Below are positions 1-11,862 of a stretch of DNA of 64,000 nt, in pieces; within the stretch, counting starts at the first letter, position 1, and every line of letters begins with the position of its first letter. The translations under genes were made by a program, and so were the position numbers. This DNA is from Spongospora subterranea f. sp. subterranea (taxonomy: Eukaryota > Endomyxa: Phytomyxea > Phytomyxea > Plasmodiophorida): positions 62,001 through 126,000 of the forward strand of contig JAUGWO010000203.1 of the NCBI GenBank assembly GCA_049724395.1. The letters run 5' to 3'. The notes below the pieces were generated by a model that saw only the letters and a program-made list of their open reading frames with translations, was not told where the DNA came from and did not search any database.

Positions 1-852
<852 letters not shown>

Positions 853-2804
853 TTATTTGATTGAGTCGTATCGGTCCAGGATCGTGTCGATCTGGTTGCC
901 GATCGCGGCATATCGGTAAAAATCGAACGAGCTGAGGTTGATCTGGAGCGGACAATCCGCCTTGATCACGGCCGAAATCGACATATCGTTAGGGACGAGT
1001 TCCTCAGGGGCAAAGTTCTCGTCATGGCCTCGACCCTGTCCATCATCGCCACGACTCCGACCCGCCGATTCGAGCTCAACATCGAAACGTCCTTTGCTGG
1101 TACTTCCAACTGACGGCGACCGCCTCGTTGGAGCAACTTGTTCTGATATCGGACCGACTCCACATGGTCCCTATCTCCAAACAACAAAAATAAAAAACAA
1201 ACAAAAACAAACATGACGACGAAACTGACATTCAACGGCAGAAGCGTCCTCTTTTCTGTCTGATATTCGTCCCTTCTCCGTTCTTCCGATTGTTCGCCCG
1301 CGATGTCACCTCGGGTTTGGCCGGTCGGAATGCACAGCGAGTGTCTCCTGTGCGACACCGAATCGACTGGTTTCTTGGGGTCGGGTTCGGGGTTGGACGT
1401 CGATCGGCGGTAGCAGATCTGCTGGAGCGACTCCAGTTGCGGTCCGGATGGAACGACCCCACATTGCCGAACCAGCGTTAGCCGATCCGATCGCACAAAC
1501 ACGCTTTGAAACGACCGTTTCCCGCAGATTGCCGAATCCGATTTCCTCCTATTCTCGGCCTGTTCGTGGGTTGTTGGGCGACCGGACGACGGACGCGGGA
1601 CGTTGAACGGGTTCGACGACGCCGACGACGATCGCAGAACGTACGAGTCCATTGGGCCCCGAGCAACCGCCGCTGGCTTCACCGGCGGCGACTCGGTGGG
1701 GTTCGGTTCCTGGTCGGGCGCGGCATCGAAAGCCTGCAGCGTAATGGGGTTGATCCTCGCTTCCGCAATGCCTTGAGCCAGCTCTGGCGTCAGATCCGGC
1801 CCAAGAAACTCCATGGAATCGGCCAGCGACTTTGACGACGGAAGATCGTGCAAGAACGTCAAACGACGAGTTCCGATATCGTAAACGCGCTGTGGATATG
1901 AATCTCCCTCAATTCAACGATCGACGTAAACCGGCGAAAATCGAACCTGATGTTGAAAAGTGAGTTGAGCGTCGACGACCTTCTCGGCGTATCCTTTGGG
2001 AACATGGAACTTGCCCTGGAGGCGAATCCGCCGCAGGATCCGGTCGATGGTCTTCTCGGTGAGGACGAGGCGATGGGCGGTCTTGATCCCCATCCCCTCG
2101 ATCGACGGCAGGTAGTCGCACCCGCTCAGGATGCACATCAGGCGGAAGTCGTGCAGGGTCCAGCCCGACAGGTTGATGTCGTGGGCGGCGCCCAGCCTGG
2201 CCAGGCAGACCTGGTCCCCGTTCCCGTGCCCGTCCATCTTGAACAGGACGCGCTCGCAGCCGAACGCCAGCAGGTCGGAGTCCTCGGAGATGACGGCCGA
2301 CACGTGCCCGGAATTGATCAGCCACGTGAGTTGGGCGTCGGCCTCGTAAGGCGCTACGACAATCCGCACACGATCGCCGAACGATTTCCGAACGGCGTCG
2401 ATGGCGCTTTTCGCCATCACCGGGTCGATGTCGATCGCTTGTCGAAATAATTTCTCGGCGGCGGTTTTGTTGCCGGCCGCCTCCAGCTGCAACGCCGAAT
2501 TCAGCGTTCGAGTGCGGCGCTCGGCGCGAGTTTGTTCTTGGCCCTGTTTGGCGGGGAGGAAACCGCCGTCGAATACGAGAAGTGGGTGAACACCGGCGTC
2601 CAGCAGCATCTGGACCCGGTGGCAGACGAAGTGGATGTAGCCGGTGGCGTTGGGCGCGTTCTTACAAATGGCCGACGCCTGGCTGGAGGCGCCACGATGC
2701 AGCCAGCAGTAGGTGTCGACGGCGACGCATTGGCCGGCGTAGGACGAGATGTGAACCCGGTCGGTGATGGATCGCAACAGCGGCAATAGACCGGCGATAC
2801 CCAT
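853..2804 (-). CDS. EXO1: Exonuclease 1 (Rad2/XPG family 5'-3' exonuclease and flap endonuclease)
   Basis: Three exons (1947-2804, 1230-1889, 853-1170) with introns of 57 and 59 bp give 611 residues. EXO1 resects DNA ends and excises mismatched strands with MutS/MutL partners in the nucleus. The N-terminus starts MGIAGLLPLL, as Rad2 nucleases do. Metal-binding acidic residues are visible: D30 (VAVDTYCWLH), D79 (LVFDGG), E154 and D156 (APYEADAQL), D175 and D177 (SEDSDLLAFG), and D230 (LSGCDYL). The exon junction restores the family stretch LTFQHQ-RVYD. The second half is low-complexity and poorly conserved, as in other EXO1 proteins. The third exon rests only on frame continuity: it ends FDFYRYAAIGNQIDTILDRY. 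The C-terminal part could be spliced differently; the nuclease part is certain. Confidence 0.95.
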
Positions 2805-3484
2805 TAGTTTATTTTCGCGGACGAGGGAAGGACGCTCGGGCGCCAGGGACCGGCGACGACAACCGAAAACAACTGGAAAGAGAGATAGAGATGTGACGGG
2901 AATTGGAAAGAATGGTCTGAAAAGGGGGAAATGTGGTGTGATCGATAAGGAGAGAGAGAAAGAGAGAGGGAGATAGAGTCACAACAGATATCTCTGGACC
3001 AAAGACGATGACGACAAACGGGGACAAGGAGAGGGGGGAGGAGAGGGCGCGGCCAATCATATACAGTCACGGTCAACACATGGGGATTTTGGCGCCATTT
3101 GTCGGGATTTTCGCGCGACGAATCCGCAGGGGACGGACGTTGTCTCTGGCTACTGGCGACTGACGACAGGTATTCTATTAAACAGCAATGATGGGCGAAT
3201 ATGAAATAAAACACGACAGAGACCGGTTGCGAATCGGCATTGGCCGACACATTTTTTTTATCGATGGCCAGTTAGGTGCGTTGAAAGACCGAGGCGGGGC
3301 TGATCTGCCATCGTACAATGGTGTTGGTTTCGGCGATGGCCCAGGGTGGATGGAATGGCCAGCCATCGGTTGCCCGCGATTGGGCTGTGCGCGACAATAC
3401 TAGCGCGCCCACATATACTGCTATCTGCGAACTCCGTCGCGGACTTGCCATCGCCATATTCCCTGTAACATCGCACCGATCGCC
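2805..3484. promoter_or_regulatory. Divergent promoter region between EXO1 and eS19
   Basis: EXO1 starts at 2804 on the minus strand and eS19 at 3485 on the plus strand, so 680 bp hold both promoters. A purine tract of GA repeats lies at about 2948-2974. The open frames here look like chance readings of that tract. I could not place a TATA box or initiator with confidence. Confidence 0.5.
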
Positions 3485-3922
3485 ATGGCTGTTGGCAAGC
3501 TGGTCAAGGACGTCCCGGCCGACAAGTTCGTCGCCGCCCTCGCCGAGCACTTCAAAAAATCGGACAAGCTCCAGGTCCCATCATGGGCTGAGTTCTGCAA
3601 GACCGGTTCCTACAAGGAATTGCCCCCTCAGAACCCCGATTGGTATTTCGTTCGCGCCGCGGCCATCGCCCGACGCGTCTACCTGCGTGGCGGATCGGTT
3701 GGCGGATTCACCAAGGTGTTCGGCGGACGTCACCGCCGCGGTGCCCGCAAGAACGTGTTCTGCGAGTCGGCCAAGGGCGTGAACCGGAAGATCATGCAGC
3801 AGCTGGAGCAGCTGGACATCGTGGCGAAGCACGACAAGGGCCGTCGTGTCACCGATAAGGGCCGTCGGGAACTTGACACGATCGCAGGAAAGGTTGACGT
3901 CGCTCCGAGCATGGCTTTCTGA
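3485..3922 (+). CDS. RPS19: Small ribosomal subunit protein eS19
   Basis: Single exon of 145 residues, the usual length for eS19. It is a structural component of the 40S subunit head and is needed for 18S rRNA maturation. Family stretches are clear: VKDVPADKFV at the start, LPPQNPDWYFVRAAAIARR in the middle, then VYLRGGSVGGFTKVFGG and the C-terminal RRELDTIAGKV. The ATG at 3485 is the first in frame and gives the canonical N-terminus. No intron is seen, unlike most neighbours. Identity is unambiguous. Confidence 0.97.
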   Translation: MAVGKLVKDVPADKFVAALAEHFKKSDKLQVPSWAEFCKTGSYKELPPQNPDWYFVRAAAIARRVYLRGGSVGGFTKVFGGRHRRGARKNVFCESAKGVNRKIMQQLEQLDIVAKHDKGRRVTDKGRRELDTIAGKVDVAPSMAF

Positions 3923-4079
3923 AAACACACTCATCCACTAAAAAATACAATCGCAATCAATCTATCGCTATTGCGGTTTTCTCGCGTTGCAAAAATGCTG
4001 ATTTCGACTCGGTTTTATCGACGATTGAGATCGTTTTGTTCTGTATTGATTTAGGTGATGAATCAGAGCGAAGGTGGTT

Positions 4080-4682
4080 TCAGTCCTCGACGAGCTCGTA
4101 GGCGACCTGAGACAGGTCGTTGGCGGTGTTGACCTCGTCATGGGATGGGTCGCTGTCGACCTGCATCAGGCCGAACTGGTCGATCACCAGGCGGATGTGC
4201 TCCTCGAACACGGTCGTCTTGGCGTTCCGCAGGATCAGGCAGGCGCCGGGCGCGGCGGTGGCGCTCTGCTCTGCTCCCCGTATGGTCATCGTACAACACG
4301 CTGACGAATCCGCTACGACAGCCTGAATCGACACAAACCATTTCTGAAATGGAAAACGAAACAAATCCAGTCAACAAACCTCGCCAATACAATAACGGCT
4401 TCCATCAGGGCGAATTTTGTCCACAATCGTTTTAGCCGACACGACCTTCACCTGAACAAAAAAGATATCGATAAAAAATGAGTAGAAACAACAGTGGGAC
4501 TTGTGTGTTTGTACTTTAAGATTGTATCCGGCGCTATCGGGTTCGATGGCAGTCAACGGGACGAATACGGCCTTCTTCAACGCTGGCGCACGCTGATCGC
4601 TGCGCTGTCTGGGTTCGGCCGCCGGCTGTTTCTCCTGGGGATTGCCCTCCCCGACCGCGTGCTCCACCGACTCGACTGCCAT
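4080..4682 (-). CDS. OB-fold nucleic-acid-binding protein, At4g28440-like
   Basis: Three exons (4515-4682, 4380-4451, 4080-4322) with phase-0 introns of 63 and 57 bp give 160 residues, close to the roughly 150 of the plant family. The N-terminal 33 residues are low-complexity. The OB fold follows: VPLTAIEPDSAGYNLKVKVV (strand 1-2), KTIVDKIRPDGSRYCIGEA, then GACLILRNAKTTVFEEHIRL and the family ending LSQVAYELV. Relatives are described as single-stranded DNA or RNA binders related to SOSS-B; function here is inferred. I chose the ATG at 4682 because the frame upstream (to 4817) has no family similarity. The 3' end faces eS19. Confidence 0.88.
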
Positions 4683-5343
4683 TCTCCCAGGCCTAGGTGA
4701 ATCGCGCGTAGCTATAAGTGAGGATCGTGAAACTTCCGGGTTCGGACTCCGTGCACTGCATTGCGCCATGGACCTGGCCCTGGCGCTACACACTGCACAC
4801 ACATAGGTCGGGGCCATGTCCCGATCTCGTCACTGTACGAGGCAACCACAATAGCATTATCGAGCGGTTTTTTTGGAATCGTTTAAGATTTGGCGATCTG
4901 TCGGCGCGGGCCCTTCATCAAATCGAACAATTTCGTGCAGCGCTGAACGCAATTGCAGGCAATATCGTGTATTGCGTTTTACAGTTGCCGCCACGAAATC
5001 CGCCGAATCCGTTTGGCGTAATGTACAACCGCTAAATCTGGGTCTGCATTACTGCACCCGACTTTGATGAATCCTGTCGCTCTATGAACATGACTCTCGC
5101 TCTCCGTTAGAGCTTCTCAGATTTGAAAGGCAAAACAGGAAGGGAGCGGGCTATAACTTGAAACTGCATAACGGCGAACAAATTTAGTGTTTGAAACAAC
5201 GACGACGACGAATCAGTCAAAATCTACACGTCGCGTTCCGTCTCTTTTTCAGCGACGTAGGTGACAGTCGGCGCAGCCTCTCAATTCGACTCCGAAATGG
5301 CCAACGGCCAGTCCGTGCAACAATCGCCGATAGTAAGAGCGCG
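4683..5343. promoter_or_regulatory. Divergent promoter region between the OB-fold gene and LSm6
   Basis: The two genes start at 4682 (minus) and 5344 (plus). Nothing in between reads as an exon, although a non-conserved open frame continues upstream of the OB-fold start. No motif was confidently placed. Confidence 0.4.
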
Positions 5344-5708
5344 ATGAGTAAACGGTCGCCGTCCGATTTTTTACAGACGATCTTGGGCCGGCCCGTGTTT
5401 GTAAAACTCAATTCCGGGGTCGAATACAGAGGTTTGGACTGTGGTGTTTTGATTGGGAATGGGCCGAACCTGATCGAATCCGGGGTTTTTCTCTGGTCAG
5501 GTGTTCTGATAGCGTGTCTGGATGGGTATATGAATATCGCCATGGAACAAACCGAGGAATATGTGGACGACCAGCTGAAAACAAAATTCGGGGACGCATT
5601 TATTCGAGGGAATAATGGTCCGTTCCTTTGCGTTTTTGTCTGCGGGTAAATACAATTGACCGAAATGATGTTTTTGCAGTTTGTTATATCTCGACAAAAA
5701 AGCGGTGA
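5344..5708 (+). CDS. LSM6: U6 snRNA-associated Sm-like protein LSm6
   Basis: Three exons (5344-5431, 5501-5617, 5680-5708) with introns of 69 and 62 bp give 77 residues, matching the roughly 80 of LSm6. LSm6 is one subunit of the Lsm1-7 ring (cytoplasmic mRNA decapping) and of Lsm2-8 (U6 snRNA binding in the nucleus). Sm motif 1 is seen in GRPVFVKLNSGVEYRG and the following CLDGYMNIAMEQTEEY; Sm motif 2 is FGDAFIRGNN followed by VCYIS. The first intron length is a multiple of three, so the gene also reads through unspliced, but only splicing restores the family sequence. One extra Ile after GVL compared with most relatives may mark a slightly different acceptor. Confidence 0.93.
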
Positions 5709-6021
5709 GGGATTATAGCGAATTCACACGCCAACGACTTCACCCAACCTGTCTAAACCTAATACAATACCCATATTTTTTTATAAAGCAAAAATATATA
5801 TTATCGATTGCCAATGTCGTTCCATCCCGAATTTATCTATCGCAAGGCCGCTCCTTGTCGTGGCACCGGATGATCATCACTCGACTGAAATCGTTCCGAA
5901 CAATCCTGGAGGCGTTTTGTTTTTGTTTTTTCAGAAATCCAGGAAACGCACACATTTTGTGAAAAACAACACTTCTAGATAAACTGCAGAACTTCAAGCG
6001 CCTTTTATTTGTTGCTCAAGC
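5709..6021. other. Convergent intergenic spacer, no gene seen
   Basis: This is AT-rich spacer between the 3' ends of LSm6 and the Myb/SANT gene. Poly-T stretches could serve 3' end formation, but no specific signal was fixed. Confidence 0.4.
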
Positions 6022-6738
6022 TCAAATAGACAAATTTTTCTTTTTAGCTCGAAATACTTTTTTGGATTCTTCACAATCGGGATCCATCGCGAAGAATTTC
6101 AGCGTGAGCTCGTCCCTGAGAATTCTGGCCCTCTCTATCGCCGCGTTGGCCAGTTTCAGTTCCGTTTCGGCCTGAAGCTGTCGTAGGTTCTCGTCCTGTG
6201 TCTTGTCGGGCAATGGCCGTTCCACTGACACCGAGCTGGCGGCATCGGACGGCACCGCGGACGGATTCTCGGGCAGATGCGCCCCGCCGGGATTGCTCGT
6301 CGGTGGCGCCGTCGCCGGGACCGTCGCCGACGAATAGCTCAGCCATTTCGGCTCATCTTTGAGAATCATCCAGCTTGTAATATGGGAAAACCCAGATCCT
6401 TTCCCGTTCTGTGCAGAAAATTGCTTCAGCGCTTCCTCCACGTCATTCGCGACCGCATAGATCGCCACGAATTTCGCGATCGACGCCTGTAATGGAGACC
6501 AGCGCGACTGCAGCGACGACCCGGTTCGGTACCATGGATCTGCCGGGGTGGCGTTCTGGTTGAACTGCTCGGCGATCCGATTCCAGAAGGTATCCGGCTT
6601 CTGGCCGGTGCCGTCCGACGGATGCTGGTAGACGGCCAGCCAGCAGCGGCACAGGCGGTCGTCATCGGCCTGGCGAAAGTTCCTGCCCCGGCTACGTTTC
6701 TTGGGCGGCTCAATAATACCCTCTTCTAAACCCGACAT
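6022..6738 (-). CDS. Myb/SANT-like DNA-binding protein (plant NAM-associated / trihelix type)
   Basis: Single exon of 238 residues. Residues about 18-95 form a trihelix-like Myb/SANT domain: NFRQADDDRLCRCWLAVYQH, then DTFWNRIAEQFNQ and SLQSRWSPLQASIAKF. This pattern is typical of plant proteins often labelled glutathione S-transferase T3-like, and of the Myb-like second protein of PIF/Harbinger transposons. A serine/proline linker follows, then a charged C-terminal helix rich in Ala/Glu/Arg (residues about 185-235). No transposase lies next to it, so it may be a domesticated Harbinger Myb protein or an ordinary transcription factor. It is intact. It ends facing LSm6. Confidence 0.7.
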   Translation of the reverse strand: MSGLEEGIIEPPKKRSRGRNFRQADDDRLCRCWLAVYQHPSDGTGQKPDTFWNRIAEQFNQNATPADPWYRTGSSLQSRWSPLQASIAKFVAIYAVANDVEEALKQFSAQNGKGSGFSHITSWMILKDEPKWLSYSSATVPATAPPTSNPGGAHLPENPSAVPSDAASSVSVERPLPDKTQDENLRQLQAETELKLANAAIERARILRDELTLKFFAMDPDCEESKKVFRAKKKNLSI

Positions 6739-7105
6739 GAAGAACCTCCCTCTCCGGTTACAATGCGCGCTACGCTATATTTACATGGCGTTTAGCTTCG
6801 GGATCCGCAGTCACCCTCATTATTAGGAGTTGAACCGCAGTTTTCACAATTGCTGAGTGAAATTGAGTTTATCTGCTGATTAAATGGAAAATTGAACAAA
6901 TAACATTTGATACATTAATTGACTGTCTTCACAATGTTTGACCTTAGTGCAGAACAAAACGTTTTTGAACAAATCAAAGTTCGGCAAGAGGAAATGTTGG
7001 AGAGATTTTCGATCCGTCATGATAAAAGAAATGCGCATACGATTTCTCTGGACCGAGAATGAATCAAACAAAGATATACGAAGGAACTGCACGTCTGTAT
7101 TACTA

Positions 7106-7930
7106 TCATGTACAGATAGTTGGAGACAGCTTGATGCCGAACGTAGACTTGACAACATCGTATAGATCTTCAAGAGCCATGCCAGACGAAGGAGAACCAT
7201 CCTCAATATTGCCAATCAATGCATGACAAAGGGAGGTCTGTTCCATCGTAGAGAGGCCTAAAACCGTGCTGAGATGCGCAAATACGTTGACGCCGATCTT
7301 TGCGGTGAGTGCACAGACAGCGGCATCCCGAGACTTCAGCCGATCGCAAAGAACGGGGACGATCCGTTCCGTAATCCGGCGCAGGCGGTTGACGGTCTGA
7401 GGATTTGACGATAGCTCAGCCAAACAAACGAGCGCTTCGCGATGAACGTCAAGAGCGGGAGATGCAGCCGAAGATAAAAGTGTCTCTATGAAATCACCTG
7501 AGACCTCCATCCCTTTACATGATGGAGAACCCCCTAATATCGGCTGGGCAAAACCATCGTCTTGAATAATATCGACGACTGATAGAGGGCGAACCGATAA
7601 CTGGGAATTCGGTAGACATAATTGCAATTGCGGCTGAATAATTTGAAGACCACGAAACATTGAATGAATCAAAAGGCGAGACATTTCACGGTCTCCTGTG
7701 CGTCGTTGAAACTCGACAAGATGGCAATCGGAAGACCATCTGAATAAATTAACGAAGACGGATAAAGCGTCTGTTCGCACTTCAAGGCAAAAGGGGGACG
7801 AAATAACTTGTATCGACTCATTAATGAGCGAAGAAGCGCAGGCAGACAGAACTTGAGCGGGAGTTAGGGTTGGGCACAAGCAGGACCACTGCGCTTCAAA
7901 GAACTGGGGCGCATTGGGAATGGGAATCAT
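7106..7930 (-). CDS. Hypothetical HEAT/armadillo-like helical protein
   Basis: One long uninterrupted frame; the first ATG is at 7930, giving 274 residues, and the frame stays open a little further upstream to 7975, so a small upstream exon is possible. Paired amphipathic helices recur, the clearest being HREALVCLAELSS followed by RITERIVPVLCDRLKSRDAA and then VCALTAKIGVNVFAHLS (residues about 165-235), which resembles HEAT or ARM repeats. I could not name a family. Composition and codon use look like the neighbouring host genes. Confidence 0.6.
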   Translation of the reverse strand: MIPIPNAPQFFEAQWSCLCPTLTPAQVLSACASSLINESIQVISSPFCLEVRTDALSVFVNLFRWSSDCHLVEFQRRTGDREMSRLLIHSMFRGLQIIQPQLQLCLPNSQLSVRPLSVVDIIQDDGFAQPILGGSPSCKGMEVSGDFIETLLSSAASPALDVHREALVCLAELSSNPQTVNRLRRITERIVPVLCDRLKSRDAAVCALTAKIGVNVFAHLSTVLGLSTMEQTSLCHALIGNIEDGSPSSGMALEDLYDVVKSTFGIKLSPTICT

Positions 7931-7975
7931 CGAACTACCTGGACGGGGTTGGCGTCGTGGCTTGTGATTGGGCAA

Positions 7976-8854
7976 TCACAGCAACGACATTGGGGCGGTG
8001 TCGACACAGGGAGGTTCAATGTTCGACGATGAAAGCGATATGAGACAGCGGCTGTGAAAGAGGCTGAACAGGGAAACGAGGCCGAGGCTGTGTCGCGCAC
8101 CTTCAGGTCCCGACACTAAGCAAATGAAAAACTGCGGGACTCGCGCAATTTAAGGATTTCGGGGACTCACCACAGTTGATTCATGGTATTGGGATTCTCT
8201 GACTCACGCGATCGATTCATCGGAGGACAGTATAGTGATGATTCACTATAGTGTATCTAGATGAACATCCTCACACTGTAAGAAGATTGGCGTTTTTTTT
8301 CCAGAAATAACTCTCGACACTGTGGTAGTTTTGGTCGTTTTTTCCAGTCAGATCTCGTCAATAAAGTACAACTGAACGAGCTGGGGGATTTGCTATGATA
8401 GATTCTCTATAGGTGACTTTGATGTACTCTAAATAACAACAGAGGCTCAAGGAATTCACCACCCGTCACGACCACACTGTTCGAACCCCGAATGGCGTCT
8501 CTGCACAAAGATTGGCGTAAAAATGGGTCCAGCACTCACACGGCGCCAGTAGATATACTGGACGAGAAGAGGGGTCAACATACAGGTTCCACTGAGATCA
8601 AAGTGATCAGGATGATGGTAGCGCCATGGCGAACCGGCGCCGCTACAGAGTGCATCATGACAGAATTGTTATCGCTCTAAAAATTTCCCCCTTCGGCGCT
8701 GATAATGCGCTTCGTCTCGAGAATCGCTGCCAACCAACCACGAATAAACAGCCGCCGACGATGAGTCTGTTCGATCTGGAATTGTTGACCGTTAATAAGC
8801 CAGACATGGCGGAACGACATCTACCCCAGAACGCAATTGCCGTATAAATATTGT
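7976..8854. other. Gap without a convincing gene
   Basis: Short open frames on both strands lack start context, family similarity or splice support. The stretch lies between the HEAT-like gene promoter and the 3' end of NOP14. Confidence 0.4.
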
Positions 8855-11807
8855 CTATTTACGCCTTTTTGATACGCGAAGCGCATTGGTGTCTTTCGCT
8901 TGCCGCTGCATGAACGTCCTGATTTCTTTGCGTTTGACGTCGTGGCGCTCCTTCTGCTTCTCGGACATGGCGCGTCTTTCGCTCTCGACAAACTGTGCAT
9001 CACGACGCAACTCTCTTCTGGCACCCTATGCGCAACAACGATTAGCATTCCCCGCCCATGGCGTCGTCTATTCGGCGACGACAATCCGCACCTTCTTCTC
9101 GCATTGCATTTTCCGCTTCAGAATCCGCTGGTTCTTCTTCTCCTCGTCCGGATCGCGATCCTGCCCTGGGACGAAGTCGTCATAGATGATCGGATCGCGT
9201 TCACGAATCTGATTGTGTCGATCAGCGGAGCCGACTCAGATCACAGACGAGGAATACCTTGGGAATGGGTCGCTCTGCCATGAGCGGCGACCGCACCCGA
9301 ATCGCATCAGAGATCATTTCCGAAAGGAATTCGGAGGGACGATCGTAGCGTCGAAGAACATCGACAATTGGCGAGAACAACTATTAAAGAGTTGGCGACA
9401 TCAACCAGCGCAATAAACTTTCAAAGAAAACGAATTCAAGTCACAAACGAGCAATAACAAAAAACAAGATCGAAAGAGTTTTGATTGAAGATATTACCTC
9501 TGGGAATGATGGCAACTGGCGATATAACGTGGCGGTGCGTTGGATTAGGGATATAATAATGGAAGGGTCGACGGCAAACCCCGTTTCGGACAGGTCAGTC
9601 AACGGAATGGCCGGCGCCGTAGCGCTGGCGCCATCCTGGGCGGCGCGGTCGAGGACGTTGCCCAAGCAGATCTGCAGATGGACGACCAGCTCCGGGCAGA
9701 ACTTGCCGGAATGGCCGACGTATTGCAGGACGATATCCAGTAATAGAACCGTGCGAGAACTGCAGGTCATCAGACGACCTGCACATCAACTCAGATAACG
9801 AATTACGCTCAGAAATTTAGCGAAATCAACACGTTGAACGAGCGGAGTACCATATGTTGAACAACGCACGGGAAACGAAGTGCTTTTGAAAAAGTGCTGA
9901 ACGCAGTAATGACAAACACAAAATGGACCTTGATGGTTAAGGGCGGAGATGTACGCCATTAGCGCCAGAACACATGACGTGATACACGCGTGGGCATAAT
10001 CCGACGAGGAAAAAATGGAGATTGCGGCCTGGGCCTCAATCAGAACCGATATTGGCAGCTCCGATAGGGACGACAACGACGACGACACTTTGGACAGGAT
10101 CTGAACATAAAAAAAAAACACAGGCAGTATTTAGACAACGTCATTGGACAAGTCCCCAATTCAGAAAAAAAAATCAACGCAATTCAACAAAAGGTAATCA
10201 GAGAAATAAAATCCAACAGGAATTAGAAGCAATGTGTGGGAGGTTTTGTATCAAATATTGGACGACAAACCACGCTTTTGAGGCGCTGCTTATTTGCCGA
10301 ACAGCAGCGCCAATTTACAAAAATAAAACATGGAAAAATACGGCTAAAATGATAAAAAAAAATCATATGGTGAAATTACCCTCTGCTGTATAAGGTCTGA
10401 GGCCAATCGCGGGAACTGGTTCGCCAACGATCCGATCGACGCCACGAGCACATCGCTGATCGATACGGTGGCGGAGGTGATGGCGCATTGGTCCGACCAG
10501 CAATGCCTCAGGAACTGGATCAGCATCCGGAGCAGGCGCTGCAGGGCGATCGAGTTGTCGGCATGCAACAAGATGTGGTTCCCGGCTCGGATCCGCTCGA
10601 TGATCGTGGCGAGACGTTCGGGACAGAAGCGGCTCAGGTCGATCAGTTCCTGAACGTGATCGGGAACGGCGATCACGAACGGGATCTCGTCGTCGTTTCC
10701 GGCAACCGCGGATGATTCGGCGATCACGACGTTCTCGTCTTCGTCATCCGATAGGTTATATTCCTGGTCGTCGTCGTCCTCCTCGACGTCGGTCTCTTCC
10801 AGAACGAACTCGGGATCGATCACGACGTTGGTCGCGTTCAGGTCCTCAATCGAATGTCGACCTGGCGTCTGTTTCTTCGGCATCGTCATGCGTTTCAGTC
10901 GCTGCTTCTCGAGCTCCTCGAGCTTCTCCTTCGCCTGCTGTGCCTCCTCCGATTCGGTCAAACTGCGATTCGACGCCGCCGGCGCCGCCTGTAACGTTCC
11001 CGGCATCAAAACTTCAAACAAAAAATGCGAAACGTCGCTGGAGAAGTTCGAAAATGAAATTACCTGTGTCGATAACTGTCTGGCGATTATCTCGAAGTCG
11101 TCGTCGTCGAGTTCCTCGGCAGCAGGTTCTGGTCGGCTGTAGTCGAGGTCCATTCGCATATCGGCCCATTCGGCATCCATCTGCTCGAGGAGAAGGGCGT
11201 CCTCTTCCTTGGCCAGGGTCGACTCGGCCTTGGCCGCCTTCGACCTGCGGATCACGTCGTCCAGGATCTCGCGTCGCGTGCGTGCCTCGCCCGAACGCCC
11301 GGCCTCGATCATCATGAGCTGGCGATCGCGCTCCATCTCGTCCTGGTCGCGTTCCTGGTCCAAACGCTCCTGGTACTCGTCTTCCAGGACCGAAGACAGC
11401 GCCGCACCATGATGGGTGATCTCCTCGTTATCGCCCAGATCGTCTTCCAGGCTGTAGCTGAGCTTCCCTTTCCGCCGTTCGTGTTCGAACTTCATCTCGC
11501 GTTTCGCATCGCTGCTCAGCGCCGGGTTGTTCTCTCCAAACCGGTTGTCGATAAACCGCCCGAACTTGTTATTATGATGGCGATTGAACTCATCCTGCAG
11601 CGATTGCAGTCGCGTATTGATCGCTTTCGTCCTGGCCGCTGTACAATCCCGATCGGCGCCCTTGATCTTTCGACCAAGGACGATGTGTCGTTTCGGCGCG
11701 GCCGAGACCTGATTGAACGGGTTTCGCGGGGCGGTCAATAATCGCTTCTTTCGATATATGATCGAGTCGACGGCCGATTTCGGCTGAGCGCGTTTAACCC
11801 GACCCAT
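8855..11807 (-). CDS. NOP14: Nucleolar protein 14, small-subunit processome component
   Basis: Seven exons (11064-11807, 10380-10988, 9929-10100, 9498-9778, 9258-9380, 9092-9208, 8855-9025) joined in frame give 738 residues. NOP14 binds Emg1 and Noc4 in the U3 processome and is needed for 18S rRNA maturation in the nucleolus. The N-terminus has NPFNQVSAAPKRHIVLGRK and the RFGENNPALS stretch; a coiled acidic middle (EEDDDDQEYNLSDDEDEN) follows, then helical repeats with LLLDIVLQYVGHSGKFCPEL. The C-terminus restores the family ending only after splicing: ILKRKM..KKGARRELRRDAQFV and KRRK. Introns are 75, 279, 150, 117, 49 and 66 bp. The 279- and 150-bp introns are the least certain. Confidence 0.95.
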
Positions 11808-11862
11808 CTCCCTCGTCTGAGCAATATACTGCCCTGATCAGGTTTCACCCTGCGGCGGAGCC
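11808..11862. promoter_or_regulatory. Very short bidirectional promoter between NOP14 and the ankyrin membrane protein
   Basis: Only 55 bp separate the two ATGs, which point away from each other. The promoters and 5' leaders must overlap or extend into the coding exons. No core element could be named. Confidence 0.5.

Noticed and set aside
966-1229. Read-through of EXO1 exon 2 into a hydrophobic stretch (VSFVVMFVFVCFLFLLF)
   Set aside because: The stretch is the T-rich end of a 59-bp intron; splicing gives a longer, better-structured ending.
1950-2450. 166-codon plus-strand frame across EXO1
   Set aside because: Shadow of the EXO1 nuclease exon.
2804-3250. 148-codon minus-strand frame rich in Ser/Leu upstream of EXO1
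   Set aside because: It is a low-complexity reading of the GA-repeat tract in the divergent promoter.
10712-11317. 201-codon Arg-rich plus-strand frame
   Set aside because: Shadow of the NOP14 acidic region on the other strand.
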